Source: Vitrella brassicaformis (taxonomy: Eukaryota; Sar; Vitrellaceae). From it: a stretch of 64,000 bases of DNA. Below, piece by piece: positions 23,132 to 34,932 of this stretch. The stretch is taken from assembly GCA_001179505.1 (NCBI GenBank), contig CDMY01000411.1:1-64000 (forward strand), written 5' to 3'. The stretch's first letter is position 1. Every line of letters starts with the position of its first letter. A model generated the notes under the pieces. The model saw nothing but the letters and a program-made list of their open reading frames with translations. It had not been told where the DNA came from and searched no databases. The position numbers and the translations under genes are program-made.

Positions 23132-24531
23132 ATGGAATGGATGTTATCTATGCTGAATTGGCAGTGGCAAGTTTTCGCCCTCATCCTGGTCTCGGCGGCC
23201 TTCTTGTCCCTCCCTTCGATCCCCCGGTATCTGTTGCTGCGCTTCAGGAGACCCGCTGAGGCTCGCGAGACTCCCCGCGACGACCTTACACCAGAAAGAG
23301 GATGTTGGAACAAGACAGGTCCGCTCATCATCGCAGCCTTTCGAGAACTACAGTTGCGAGTCATTTCCCCCGGCCCTGTACCGCCCTGGATGTCGGAGAG
23401 CGGTATACATTCAAGGCGGGTTCCCCAGTTTGACGTGTCGTCAGTCGAGGACGGAGTGGTCGATCGGGGCATGGTCTACACGGTGAAGGGTGCCTATGTC
23501 CTGGGCAAACACTCAGTGGTCTTCAATTGCTTTTCGGCGGTGGTCTTTGGTAGGTGCAGAGCTCACGAAGCCGCAAATGGCCTCACACACGATACGCTGA
23601 AGAGCCTCGTCAATGGGCCGGTGGACCAATTGAGCGGGAGCGTTGTGCTGCTGGTTGCGATGTGGGGAGACAACTATTTTCACTTTCTAATTGGTGAATA
23701 TAGCAGCACACAAAGACACACAGCTTTTTGGTGCGGACGACCGTTGATCGTGTGCAGAGAACTTCATGCGTCTCGCCCTTGTTTATGATCTGCTGCGCGA
23801 GGACACGAGCAGCAGGGTACTGTCGCACACCAATTTGAAGTGGTCCTGGCGCTTTTTCGAGCTTCTCGGCATCGATTCGTCTCGGGTCATTCCTTATGAC
23901 AAGCCATGTTTCTTTGTCGAGCGGCTGATTGTACCATCCGCAACAAAATGTGGTCACTCCCGCGCGCCCGCAGTCCGTCTAATCCGAAACCTCCTTATCG
24001 CCAACATCGAAAAAACACTCAAGTTGCCAATGAAAACCAAGCCGCACATTTTGATACAAGTGCGTCGAAAGTCTCGCGCGCTGTCGAATCTGAGAGCGTT
24101 GAGCGCGAGACTGAGACGGTCATTCCCTCACGTCAAAGTCGAGTATTTCCGACCCAAGGACAGCTTCGAACAGGCCATGAGAAAACACATGCAGGCAGAC
24201 GTTGTCATTGCTCCCCACGGCGCGGGGCTCAGCAACATGGTGTTTTGTGCCAAAGGCGCAGAGATTATCGAGATTCATGCAGCAATTGGTGAGGAGACGC
24301 AAAGGCGCAACGATCCCATGCTTGTCCTTTTTTCAAAAGTCGCTTTGTCCTCACCTTTCAGGCAACAGAGGAAAGGGCGACATGAATCACTGCTACTCGG
24401 ATCTCGCTGGCGTGATTGGATTGCGAAAATGGAACCTGACTTCAGAGACCATCGGGAACAGACGGGATGGCCTTACAGCCCCTATAGAGGACGTGCTTCG
24501 CCTTGTGTCAGCACGTCTCTATGGCTCATGA
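23132..24531 (+). CDS. GT61-type glycosyltransferase (DUF563-like), type II membrane
   Basis: Three exons, 23132-23693, 23758-24288 and 24362-24531, join in phase 1 both times. A short cytosolic N terminus precedes one membrane helix (FALILVSAAFLSLPS), giving a Golgi-type topology. Conserved GT61 landmarks are present: D-N-Y-F-H-F-L-I-E-N, restored exactly by splicing at 23693/23758, then later APHGAGLSNMVFC and EIIEIHAAIG, the usual G-A-G-L-x-N and E-I/E motifs of O-linked xylosyl/GlcNAc-type transferases. The last exon (GNRGKGDMNHCYSDLAGVI) carries the Y-x-x-L-A helix typical near the family's C terminus. An in-frame Met at 23057 would add 25 residues. The gene is head-to-head with the giant receptor. 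Donor and acceptor sugars cannot be inferred. Confidence 0.8.
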
Positions 24532-25309
24532 TCATTGTCGTAGTCGTGTGGACACAATGCAGTCAAAAGATACGAACTGTACTTCCTTCAAGAGGGCGGC
24601 TTTCAAGGATGAGGATCAGGCATTCGCATACAGTCAGTCAGTGTTGCGTGAGGTGCATCAGATGCAGCGTACCGCTGCTTTTGGCCTTGCCAGCTCTTGG
24701 GTACATCCTTGTCATTCATCAGAACGAAAGAGACATACAGAACAAATAAAGTACAAAAACGCGAACGGGCAATGACACTCCCTGGTCCATGAAGCTTTCT
24801 TCCCCCGCCTGTGTGTCTGCCTGCCTGTTTTAAACTCGCCCTTCGGGCCTCGCCTTTGTACACACTCTTACACGTCCAGCCAGGTTGGGAGGCACAAAGC
24901 CAGTGCCTCCACTGTCGTAAGGACATGAATATATGTGTATCGACCGTCTACCGCACACACAACCGATCTGTATGTGGGTGTTCCCGCATCCCCGTGACCA
25001 CGCCTACGCGTGCGTGTGCAGCCGACTCGTGTGTGTCCATGGCATGTGAGCACAAAGTGTTTGTCGTGCTCGTGCCCATTTGTATGTCGATGGATGTGTT
25101 GCGTGTCCGTCGGTCGGTGCGTGCGACTGACTGTCTGCCTGTCTGACTGCCTGAATGGATGGATGGATGCATGTATGGATGGAATCGCTGGATGGGTATG
25201 GTTTGAGCCTGCAGCGTAGCCTTACTGTTGTCCCGCGCCTTACTCAATGTCCCTCGGTCATTGAAGCACGTTTGCTTCATCTGCTTGTCCAAAACCGCCG
25301 TTTTTGCGT

Positions 25310-25499
25310 CAGCTTTCCGCCTGGAAAGCTGGCATTCCGCCTAGAAAGCTGGATTTCCAAGTGGAATTCTGGCCTTCTGCAGTGCAAAGCTGGCTTTCCG
25401 TGGCGCTGGCTGGCCTTCTGAGCGTCTGTCCAGCTTTCTGAGTGGAGGGCCCGCTTGCCGGCAGAAGCACCAGCTTTTCGCCGCACCTCGTCGGGTAGT
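25310..25499 (+). repeat. Degenerate minisatellite plus dispersed-repeat end
   Basis: Units resembling AAAGCTGGCWTTCCGCCT recur at irregular 17-30 nt spacing between 25310 and 25440. From about 25433 the sequence becomes CTTTCTGAGTGGA...AGCACCAGCTTTTCGCCGCACCTCGTCGGGTAGT. That second part recurs at 29596-29644. Confidence 0.65.
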
Positions 25500-26394
25500 A
25501 TTGGGGGCGGGCAGTTGCCTGCGCGACATACAGTAAGTATCGATTAAAGGAATCACCGTATAAACCACTCATTTCTGTAAAGCAATCACCCCACCCCGAT
25601 GACTGTACACAGGCAAAATGAACCGCATAAACCAATCACCTCCCAAAGAGACTCAAATCAGCCATACGGGCTGACGACTCATGGCTCAAAATGACCGCAA
25701 GAAAATGAAGCACCACTCTCTGAAAGAGCGGACCGATGAAAAAGTGAATGAATGGAGAAATACAGACATTTTGATTGTCATCTGAGATGAACCCTTCGGA
25801 CGGTGATTTCCGACGAGAGATGGAGTTTGCTTGGCGAGGTCAAGTCACTATGTAAATGGAAGAGCAGCGTTACTTCACTTGAGGCAACAAGGGCCCATTG
25901 GTGACTCACAGGAGGGTCAGATGAGCCATGAGTTGCCCTCCTCCGTCGGGGGGTCGGGCGGTCCTCCCGCGCGAGTCGCGAAACGCGTGCAAAGCCCCCA
26001 AGCTCGCATGAGGCTCCCACTCAAGAAAGACGTGCCGGACGAAAAAGTCTCGAGGCCCCAATTATTGAACGACGAACACGAACTTCGAGGCACGTACAGC
26101 ATATGATTACGCATGTCGGCACCGACGAAGAACAAACGCACTGCTCTGTCGCCTATCTATATCCCTATCGTATCGTGAGTGTCATGCAGTCAGTCTGTCA
26201 GTCAGTCGGTCAGGATGCACCATTTTTGAGAGAATGTCTCGGCGTCGCTGTAGGGCTTGACGAAATGTGCAGCCGACTCATACGCAGGATGCGAGGCATC
26301 TGATGACATTCATCCAGCCCAACACACGTTTTTGCGGGTTGGTGTGACCGTCCAGTACTGTACTTGCCGTCCAGTCTCCCTTGCCCTCACGCCC

Positions 26395-26465
26395 GCCCGC
26401 CCACCCACCCACCCACCAACCTAGCCAGCCGCCCACCCACCCACCCATCCATCCATCCATCCACC
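26395..26465 (+). repeat. CCCA/CCAT low-complexity tract
   Basis: Pyrimidine/A-rich run of CCCA, CCAC and CCAT units. Similar short tracts occur at 2630-2655 and elsewhere in spacers. Confidence 0.75.
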
Positions 26466-27050
26466 AACCCATCGCATGAGCGATTTGATATATATCATTT
26501 TCTAATGCATTTACTGCTGCAGGCGGCCGCCCAGGAACTTTGACCGATTTATGGCATGCTGTCCTGTCGGCTGTCCATGCCTCTTGTGCCGTCATGGGCC
26601 CACTGAACATCATGTTGATGACTCCTGTTCTCTATGCAAATCTTCATGCAAACACTCCTAAGGCCTGTGTGGAGGGTGAATGAGACACAGCACCCAGTCA
26701 TCGCACCCATACGAGTAAGTGAATGGTTTTTCGTCGTTTCAGATCGAGTCGTTTTGGGCGGGGAAAAAAGAAGCAATTGGCAGCCTGAGCACGCCTGCGT
26801 GCGGTGGCGTACGTACTCGCAGCCGCAGCGACGCACACACACGCGCGCGCAAGCTAAGCTTGCGCGCGCTTTTCGACCTGGCCGGCCAGCCTGAGCTCGC
26901 AGCGCTCGAGCACAGACGGCGCTTTTCGGCACCCACCCGTGTCCCCTGGACACACCCACCCACCGGTCTCCCCGCGCGCACGTCGCGCTGTCGGGCTCGA
27001 GGCCGGATGGCTCTCTCCCATTTGACTCGGTACAGACAGGCTCAGACCAG

Positions 27051-27134
27051 GACAGGCAGGACAGGCAGGTCAGCAGCGACGGGATATCCGGGCTCGACGA
27101 GCGAGCCCGGACCCATGGATAGCGGAGGCGAGAG
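27051..27134 (+). repeat. Dispersed palindromic repeat, copy 1
   Basis: GACAGGCAGGACAGG...CAGCAGCGACGGGAT...CCGGGCTCGACGAGCGAGCCCGG...AGCGGAGGCGAGAG. It matches 33961-34070 with a 29-base indel. Its centre (GGGCTC, 7-nt loop, GAGCCC) can form a hairpin. Confidence 0.8.
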
Positions 27135-27267
27135 TAGTGATGGAGGGTGGCTCTGGTGAGTGATTCACGGCGAGAAACCCCGCGTAAAACAGCATCGGGA
27201 TGACTCCGGCTGATGCGACATCTTTCTGTAAAGTGTGTCCTCGAGCTCCACCAAAGTCTTTCTGCAA

Positions 27268-29174
27268 ATGCAGCCTTTTCCGCTCTTCCCCGTTCTCCTT
27301 CTCCTTTCGTCCTCAACTCCCATTGCGAAAGCAGATCATCCCTTCAGCGGCCCTTCTGTCAACTGGTCAACCCTGCGAGATGAGCTGAATCACCTGTACC
27401 CGCCTTTTTACCTGTCGTCATCACAAAATGGACGGCATCCTTCGGGGCTGCTCGCATCAGCCCTGGTCAAGACCGCGATAGGCACTGAAGAGGCGATCAG
27501 ATGGCTGACATTGTCAGCAATGTCAGCCGGCAACGCATCTTCCTCACTGGCGATAGGCACCTTTGCGTCGTTCCTGCTGCACGCGCTGCACGCCACGGGA
27601 GAGCAGAACAGTGATGGCAGCAGCGCCCGTCGAGTCCTGCGGGCCATTGATCTGATGCGCTCCGGTCTGCCGCTTGAAGCGCTGCTGACTTCCGGCTGGC
27701 CAGTATTCAGCATGCTCATGCATTTCCGCTCCGTGGTTGATGCGGCTGGCCTTGAGAGTGATTCAGTGTGTGCGGCGGGCAGCTGGGACCTGTTGTCTGA
27801 GGGACTGGAGTCAATCGACTCAGTTGCGCGACATGAGGGCATCTCTGTGTCTCTGGCAAATCATCTCATGGAGATGGCATCCAACATATCAGTTGTGTCC
27901 CAGGGACTCACCATAGGTGAAAGGAGCGAAATGGACACCGCTCACTAAAGAGAAAATAAGCCATATTCATTTCTCTTTGTAGGTAAGATCAACGAGTGTC
28001 CTCCAGGGTCTATGGCTGCCTTGACCTTGTGGCTCTTGGCCGCACTCGGGAGCGGTGTTCCTGACTTGCCCCGCATTCTGCAAACCTATGTTTCCATTGC
28101 CGACGCACTGTGGCAATTCATGACGATCGAACAACTCACAAGCACGCGTACAAAAGCCGACTCACATCTGCACATACCGGCTGCGTTCGTCTCTTCTGCG
28201 TCTTGTTTTGGTGCGTCCACGTGTTTCAGGTTGGCGGATCTTGGAATTGCTTCAGCTTTTGGCTGCGCAGGCACTGAAGAGACAACAACAAGGCAAGCCA
28301 TAAGCAGAGAGTCATAAGTGTTCTCATTTCCCTACTCTGCCGCAGCCGTGTCTGAGAGTGCATTCCGGGACAAATACAAAGATTGGGATGCTCAATTCAC
28401 CGTTCTGATCACGACAATTTCCAGAACACGAACGGTCAATGTCAATCGTGTGATCCAGCTGTTTAAGACTGAACCAGCTGTCCGTGAGATCATCGTCTTA
28501 TGGAACAACGGGGAACAGGTATTTTACCCGACATGCATTCGCTTAGTCCATTTTCTCAATGCCTCCAGGACCCTCCATCGTTCGCGAATTCGTCACTTGT
28601 GCCTGTGCGAGTCATTACGCAGCCCAACAAGAACATCTCGAATCGGTGGAAGGTCGCTGCTTGTGAATCCAAGACGCCGCTTGTCTTCAATGTCGATGAC
28701 GACATCGTATTCGATGTGGCTGATATTCTGCGGATGTTCCTTGTCGCCCGGGCCTATCCCAACACTGTGGTCGGAACGATGGGGCGTTTCTTTGACCTGC
28801 AATCGCGTCAGTATTCTTTCCGTGGCTGGCCCTTGTTCAATATCGTGCTGCCCGGGTTTGCCTTTATCGGTGTCGAGACGCTTCGAGAATTTGTTCACGA
28901 GCGTGAATTACTGAAGTATTTTGACGCTGACGACGCCCACTGCGACGACATCTCTCTCAACTGGTTCATATCCATCAAGAAAAACCAAACGCTGATTGCC
29001 GTTCCAGGTGTCAGGGTGGGCGATGCGCCTCAAGCCAGTGAAGCAGGCGCGCTGTCCATGCACAAGGACCGCAGGGCTCTTCGGTCGCGCTGCTGCGAGT
29101 GGATCCTTAACTACTTCCGCAGCAACCACCTAAAGTTTGGTCGCTGGGTCTCTTCTTATCCTGATGTAGCCTGA
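27268..29174 (+). CDS. Secreted N-module fused to exostosin-like GT64 glycosyltransferase
   Basis: Five exons: 27268-27916, 27983-28147, 28230-28292, 28346-28518 and 28569-29174. A signal peptide (MQPFPLFPVLLLLSSSTPIA) is followed by the ~300-residue alpha-helical N-module shared with four other genes here, ending in R-W-R-I-L-E-L-L-Q-L...RQQQ. The rest is a GT64 (EXT C-terminal) fold: FTVLITTISRTRTV, then EIIVLWNN, NKNISNRW, and the metal-binding NVDDDIVFDVADILRMF. VVGTMGRFF, IVLPGFAFIG, and HCDDISLNWFIS in place of the usual N-C-E-D-I complete the set. EXT-type enzymes add GlcNAc or related sugars to glycans in the Golgi/ER; the sugar here is unknown. Intron 3 has a GC donor. An apparent stop at 27946 falls inside intron 1. 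Confidence 0.8.
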
Positions 29175-29995
29175 GTGAATCTCTCTGCAATACGTCACAT
29201 ACGCTACGCGCCAAGAAGAGCGTGGCCGATGTAGGCCGCCCCGATAAGACAGTAGTGAGTAAAGGAGAAACAAATGATGGCAGGAAGGGTGTTTAGAGTT
29301 GTCGCCGAGACAGTCGATGAGAAATTTTCAATCTTCGCATGGGGGACTTTTTCTCCCTCTGCTTTTCAAGTGAATCATGTTTCTGTGTGACTCAGAGGGA
29401 GCGGCTCCAAGGCATAAATGGGCCGTATCTGCATATCTCCGAAGAAAAACAAAGACGATGAAATCGCAAGCTCCTGGTAGAGAAACATGCGCAACACATC
29501 CCCCGCCTAGTTCCGAAGCTGAATCATCCACCGAGGATTCGGCTTCTCCGCGAGTGCTTTTGGACAGCATTCAGCATCGAGGATGCTGGATGCCCTTTCT
29601 GAGTGGACGAAGCACCGGCTTTTCGCCGCACCTCGTCGGGTAGTTTAAGTACATGTATTAATGGATGTTTGTGTTGTCGCTCATTTAAGTTCCGTGCCAA
29701 CAGTCTTTTCGTCTGCGATCAGACAATCAATGACTGATTGTGTGTCCCACACTTGCTTTATTTTGTACGGACATGTGTGATCGACATCCATACACATGCA
29801 CTCAATGACAGCTGCATTCAATGACATGGGGAGGTCATTTTGTCACTCTGCGTGCATGTTTTGCTGGCCCCTTGGAAAAATTCGCAAATAAGTTCATAAC
29901 ATGACCGCTGGACAGCTGCTCTCAGCTTGCTGTGGTAGCACATCTAAGTGGGCCTTGTCTCGGAACAGCTCACCAATTTAGACTGCAAGCAAAAC
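29175..29995. other. Intergenic, convergent 3' ends
   Basis: Spacer between convergent genes. It holds the second copy of the 25.4-kb dispersed repeat end (29596-29644) and otherwise nothing supported. Confidence 0.5.
29596..29644 (+). repeat. Dispersed repeat, copy 2 of the 25.43-25.50 kb element
   Basis: CTTTCTGAGTGGACGAAGCACCGGCTTTTCGCCGCACCTCGTCGGGTAGT matches the end of the 25.4-kb element with one substitution in the AGCACC...GGGTAGT core and a small internal deletion. Confidence 0.75.
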
Positions 29996-32900
29996 CTACA
30001 AAACCAGGTGAAGATGCATAGCCATTTTAGTCACCTGGTTTTGGCATGTCGAGTGACCATGCAATAATGAAACCACGTCCACGTCCCACAACCGATGTTT
30101 CATCAGGGCCCTTTTCTTCATGGCCGCCCCTTGGACCCAATTGACATGCACCATCACCACGTCCTCTCGCTCCTGTCTCGTCAAGAAGTCAGAGGGAGGT
30201 GCACTTCGCATCTTCAAAAACACCCGACCTGATGGCAACAAGAGATACTGCGCTGACATGTACTTCGAAGGAACTTCAAACCTGATGGGAAGAGCTTTCG
30301 TGAGAGACTGGCGATAGACATGCTGTTTCTGAGATGTTTCACAGCTTCATTCAGATACGACTGATTGTAAGTAATGTTGCGTCTTGTCTCCTTGTGCATC
30401 AGCTGCCCCCACTGATCGAGGAGAGAAAGCGCTCCCTCTGTTGGCCGAAACAACATGAGACATGAACAGAAGCAGTTTGCGTCGATCTGGAGGGCGACGT
30501 CGAATCGCCTGGATGGCATAAAGTCAAGCGCGTTCCTGAGCCACACCATGTCAACATCGTTGTACAGGACCGTGTAGCCTCTTTGGACAATCTCGCGGAC
30601 GAAGAATGGCCTCGTCATGACAAGAGCCCCGAACGACTCCGTGTTGAAGCGTGTGGCAGCAACAGAGACACGCACCTCCTTCGGCGCGCGAACCACATTT
30701 TCGGGGAAGCTTGTAGATAGAAGATCGAAGCACCTGTCGTCGAGGCAAATGACCAAGAAGCTGTTTACGCCTTGCCTGTGGAGGCTCTTCGCCCAGTTGA
30801 TGGCGAAATCGACCTGCAAAGCAGAGGATCCAGGTGAATGTCTAGACACTGAGACAAGTGTGAATGGCTCACCATGCCCCTGTTGACGGTCGTCATGACG
30901 ATTGTGCCATCAGAATCAGCAACCGAAGCCAGCAGGTCAGAGGAAAGCCACCCAGTGGCGGCCGGCATTGTCGTGCCGTTCCTGTCTCCCGCAATTTCCC
31001 GTCCCTCTAGGTGACGCACTCTCGTCGAGCAAGAGTCAAGCGCATCTGCGTGCCTGCACCACATCCAGCAGTCGTTGCCCCCTTGTTTTCCCTTGCTCAT
31101 CACGACACCCCACAGCGGACCGAAGAGGCCCTCTGGGGGACAGTCCGGCTGCATCACAGGGATGACGTCATGAATGTCGGCTGGGTGACTGCACTGGAAG
31201 AGCCTCAAGAAGGCCGCAAGGGCCTCCGTCCTGTTGGTGGGCAGCTTGACGGCAGAAGAAGAGCCGATCCTGTCAAAGCCGCTGGGCAGGAGGAAGGCAG
31301 CGTAGCCGTTGGGACGCAGGACCCTCTCAATCTCTGTTTGAGTACTCACACACATACAAACGCAAGCCTAGGGATTCAAGGGCGGCTCACCGGCAGCGAA
31401 GCTGAATGGACAGTGTGTGCGGTCGAAGACATTGGCAAAAACGAAGTCGAAGGTGTGGTCTTCGAAGGGCAAGTTATGCATGTCGCCCCTGACCACCAGT
31501 GGAGGCCTCTCCACCAGATCGACACCAATGGCGTGCCGCACGCCGGCTTGGTACAATGCGCGCACCTCTTCCCCTGTTGACGCGCCAATGCTGAGGGCAT
31601 GCGAGTCGCGCGTGAGGTAGCCGGCAGACCAATAGCGATCAAACAATCGCACATGCATGTACCTATAACCAGACCAACTACAAGGGTCAACACCTCGAGA
31701 CAAACAAGCGGCGTGCATACCTGATCCACTCGAGCATATCGACGGAGAGCTGTCCTGAAGCGTGCTGCCCACCTAAAATACTGCTTCTCACGTCGGCGCC
31801 CTCCTCCTGTGTGGCGACGTATTCGTCTTGCGCGCTCCCATTCACGGACGCATTGAGGTGGCTGCTGAGGGCAGACTGACACATTTCCGTTGTCTTTCGG
31901 GCTGCCTCCCGGCCGATGCTCTCTCGTTGGCTAATGGAATCCATGATAAAGCAGCTATCATTGGCGACACTGGGACGCAGGAGACGCTGGGCATCAAAAG
32001 AGGGCGTCTCTTGTGGACTCGTATATCGCTTGTCCGCCCTCCAGATGTGTAAGCACTCGTCGGCCGCACCGTCGAGGTCGTGTAAAACTGACATATTCCT
32101 GAGGAGAGGCAAGCCATTTCCGATGATATATCTGCCTAGATCCCCAGCTCACCTTTGGGTATGGTCAGTATGGAGAATATCGAGGAGGTCCAGCACGGGC
32201 CACTCTGAGACAAACAAGGCATGCCAGCCGGTCAGCCAAATACAGTTTTAACTTACTGGTGCTCAGTAAGGTCCGCAGAGGGATCTGCCTGATGATGTCT
32301 CTCAACGCATCTACGAGAGTGATTTTTCGGTCGACATTTTGAACCATGGCTGCCGAGATGAGGGCCAGCGGGCACTTGTCAAAATAGCGAGGGGCGTCTA
32401 CGGGAGAGAAAGAGACACTCTGCCTTTCAGCAATCAGATCCTCTGTGGGCCTCCGTGTACCTTTGGTGACCTCCCGGCCGAGTCGAGCCACCTCATTTGC
32501 ATGCTCTCGCAGAAGGGCCGCTGGCGGCTGGCCACCACTCATTTGCTCTTGCCATGTGCTTACAAGTGCTATGAGAGAGCTGTAAAATGTGCGAAGTGCT
32601 GAGGACTTGTGAAAGAGAGGACAGTCGTTCGAGTCAATATCAGGGAGGCCCTCTTTCAACAGAGCAAGCATCCTAAACAAGAGACAGAACAGATCAGGGA
32701 AGGCATCGGTCCTCTGCGCTAACCTGACGATTGGCCATGTTGTGTTGAGTATGTGGGAAGCGAGACCCAATTGGTCGTACATCTCGTCGAGCTCAGCCAG
32801 GGCGTGTGACATGTACTGCTCGAGGGACGCGATGACAGCGTCATTCTGAGGCGGATGGACGGCAAAGAACAGTCGTGCCACGAAGACAACCACGGGGCTG

Positions 32901-33235
32901 TCAGGTTCCTGTGAGATCGAGTTCCAGTCTGTCGATTCAATAGTATTACGTCGAAGGATCTTCGCACTTTCTCTTGCTGCGCATCCAAGGGACAGCTGCC
33001 TGTCAAACAAAGCAACCCCCTCTGATTGAATGCCGGTTGAATAGTCGGCTATATTGTGGACTGCGTTTTTTTGTTGGCGGACACTGAGTCTCTGCCAAAG
33101 GGGAAGGGTCTGGCTGGGAAACAGTTGCTGGAGATGATCATGGAGAAGTGAAACATCAAAAGATTGGTTGGCACACACACATGATCCTAGGGCTCCAATA
33201 ATGAGGACCACTCCGAGTTTGGCATGCATCATCAT
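29996..33235 (-). CDS. Secreted N-module + SAM methyltransferase + GT77-like transferase
   Basis: A minus-strand gene of about nine exons. A signal peptide (KLGVVLIIGALGSCVCA) begins the shared N-module (exons 32724-33235 and from 32672 down), which ends with W-P-V-L-D-L-L-D-I-L. That matches the RWRxLELL exon of its paralogues. A class I methyltransferase follows: motif I ALSIGASTGEEVRALYQAG, acidic VDLVER, FDFVFANVFD and IERVLRPNGYAAFLLP. The C-terminal third is a nucleotide-diphospho-sugar transferase of GT77 type: FAINWAKSLHRQGVNSFLVI, TRPFFVREIVQRGYTVLYND with VDMVWL (the D-x-D), FDVALQID, and the late HVNWVQGAAMKKRAL block. Reading into that last block needs a 53-nt intron between two CCATCAGGT sites near 30.2 kb. 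Predicted role: building and methylating a glycan in the secretory pathway. Substrates are unknown. Confidence 0.75.
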
Positions 33236-33960
33236 GATGATCTACTTCACGACCCCCCAAAGCCGGGGGAGTGCTCTAGGCTAGTTTTTCCGACCGCGAA
33301 TCGCATAGTGATGTGAGGGCGCATGTAGCGCGGGGGGGTCTATGTGTATGTCTTGCCGCCCTTCTGGTTGCCTTGAAGTTCTTGTTTTTCCTGCGGTGAT
33401 GATATTATGTGTATGGGCGTGCTCTTGGGGTGTCTACGAATCGGCTGCCTGCCGCCCCTCTCCGGTGCGCTCGAATTTCATACACCCCTTTTGTTGCCGA
33501 AAAATGCGCTCGGCACATCACATTGACTGGTTGATTAATTGATTGGTTCATATACGTATCATCCCGACTGTCTGTCTCTGTGAATGAATGTCGTGCCTCT
33601 GCCGACACTGTCTGGCTGTTTGTCTGGATGAATTATGTATGCATGTCTCTATGTGTTGTGTGTAACCTTATGTCTGTCTTATGTGTGCGTGCGTGTATGT
33701 GTGTAAGTGTGAAGGCAAATGGACTGTGCGGACAATACAAACGAGTGTTCTCCACTTCGATGTGTGAAGGACATTGGTTTGTGATTCAACGGGTTGCAAC
33801 CCAAAGTTTCTCCTCCTTCTTTTTGGCGGCTTTTAAAATGGTTCCGTTTTGTTTGTCAGATTTTTCAAATTTCTCCTCAATTTCTTATTTGTTTGCGTTG
33901 TTTTAAATATTTCTCGGCGTCGGCTTTGGGACGTTTCAGGGGAAGAGGCTTGCACGGGGT

Positions 33961-34070
33961 GGACAGGCAGGACAGGGCTCAGCAGCGACGGGATGTCCGG
34001 GCTCTGTCCGGGCTGGCTCGTCGTCCGGGCTCGACGAGCGAGCCCAGACACATGGGTAGCGGAGGCGAGA
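33961..34070 (+). repeat. Dispersed palindromic repeat, copy 2
   Basis: Same element as 27051-27134, with an extra 29 bases that duplicate part of the GGGCTC/GTCC hairpin core. Two copies 7 kb apart in direct orientation flank the GT64 gene and the minus-strand methyltransferase/GT77 gene. Confidence 0.8.
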
Positions 34071-34610
34071 GTGTCCAGAATTGCTAACAGAGGTACGTGG
34101 AGCTGTCAGTTAGGTCCTTTGTCCAGCCCGTGAAACGGCTCACCTCTCAGTCAACTCTCAGTGCGCCTTTTGGCTCTATCGTCGCGGCCTTAATTACGTT
34201 GCGCCGCAGCGTTTCGGGTGCCAACGTTATTGCGCGAAGCAGCATCGCGCGAAGCAGCACCGCGCAAAGCCGCGTGTGTGCATTCAGAACAGCGGAACGA
34301 TCGTTGGGGTTCAAAGGTCCACGACACGGTGTTTGCATGGAAGTATGCGGAGTCTTCTCCCTCGTGGGACCGGTGGGTCCCGGGCGGACGAGCAGACAGA
34401 AGGCATTGGTGTCGCGAAATGCGAAGGAGAACTCCACGATGATAAAGGCGTCGGACTGTCGTAACGAGACGATGTTGCGTCAAAATTGGGAGCCTCGGCG
34501 TGGAAAAACAGAACGAAGGTGTGTTGTACATGTGCGTCATGGCGACGTCAGTCAAGACAGTACGGGCGCCGACTACTACCGATGCCAACAGCCTACTTCA
34601 AAGCAATTGA

Positions 34611-34680
34611 AGGAGGCGTTGTTGAAGTAGGCTTTGTTGACTGTTGAAGCATGAGAATCCTAGGAGGCGTTGTTGAAGTA
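34611..34680 (+). repeat. Short direct and inverted repeat cluster
   Basis: AGGAGGCGTTGTTGAAGTA occurs exactly at 34611-34629 and 34662-34680. AGCCTACTTCAA at ~34590-34601 is the exact reverse complement of TTGAAGTAGGCT at ~34622-34633, so a hairpin is possible. Confidence 0.75.
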
Positions 34681-34683
34681 CCA

Positions 34684-34932
34684 CGGCGTCCGAACGAAAG
34701 GTGAAGACTGGTCGGATGGAAAAAACGAGGTGATATTTTGCGACTTGACGCTCGTTCGACATGATAAAAGCAGAGGTGCGTATTATGTCCACGATTGGTG
34801 AACCAGATCAGTGTCGTTGTACACGGTCTCCGAACCAAAGGTGTAGACTGGTCGGAATGGGAAAAACGAGGTTACAGTTCGCGACTTGACGCTCGTTCGA
34901 CATGATAAAAGCAGAGGTGCTTATTATGTCCA
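34684..34932 (+). repeat. Two direct repeats of about 109 bp, period 140
   Basis: 34684-34791 and 34824-34932 share CGG-TCCGAAC-AAAGGTG-AGACTGGTCGGA, GAAAAACGAGGT and a perfect 40-plus-base block from GCGACTTGACG through AAAGCAGAGGTGC. They are separated by 32 bases of unrelated sequence. Confidence 0.8.

Larger units (their letters stand above)
24532..27267. other. Intergenic region with repeats
   Basis: A 2.7-kb gene-poor stretch. It contains the degenerate AAAGCTGG minisatellite (25.3-25.44 kb), a dispersed repeat end (to 25499), a CCCA/CCAT low-complexity tract near 26395-26465 and one copy of a palindromic dispersed repeat (27.05-27.14 kb). The open frames here, including a 255-codon minus-strand one, lack splice logic or domain signal. 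Confidence 0.5.

Noticed and set aside
25310-25440. CRISPR-like or regularly spaced array
   Set aside because: Repeat units are degenerate and irregularly spaced with no distinct spacers. The context is eukaryotic.
26549-27316. 255-codon minus-strand frame upstream of the GT64 gene
   Set aside because: Arg/Cys/Ser-rich translation, overlaps a dispersed repeat and the GT64 start, no domain pattern.
27946-27948. Premature stop truncating the 27.3-kb N-module
   Set aside because: It lies within intron 1 (GT at 27917, AG at 27982). Splicing restores the same frame as the 35.6- and 60.6-kb paralogues.
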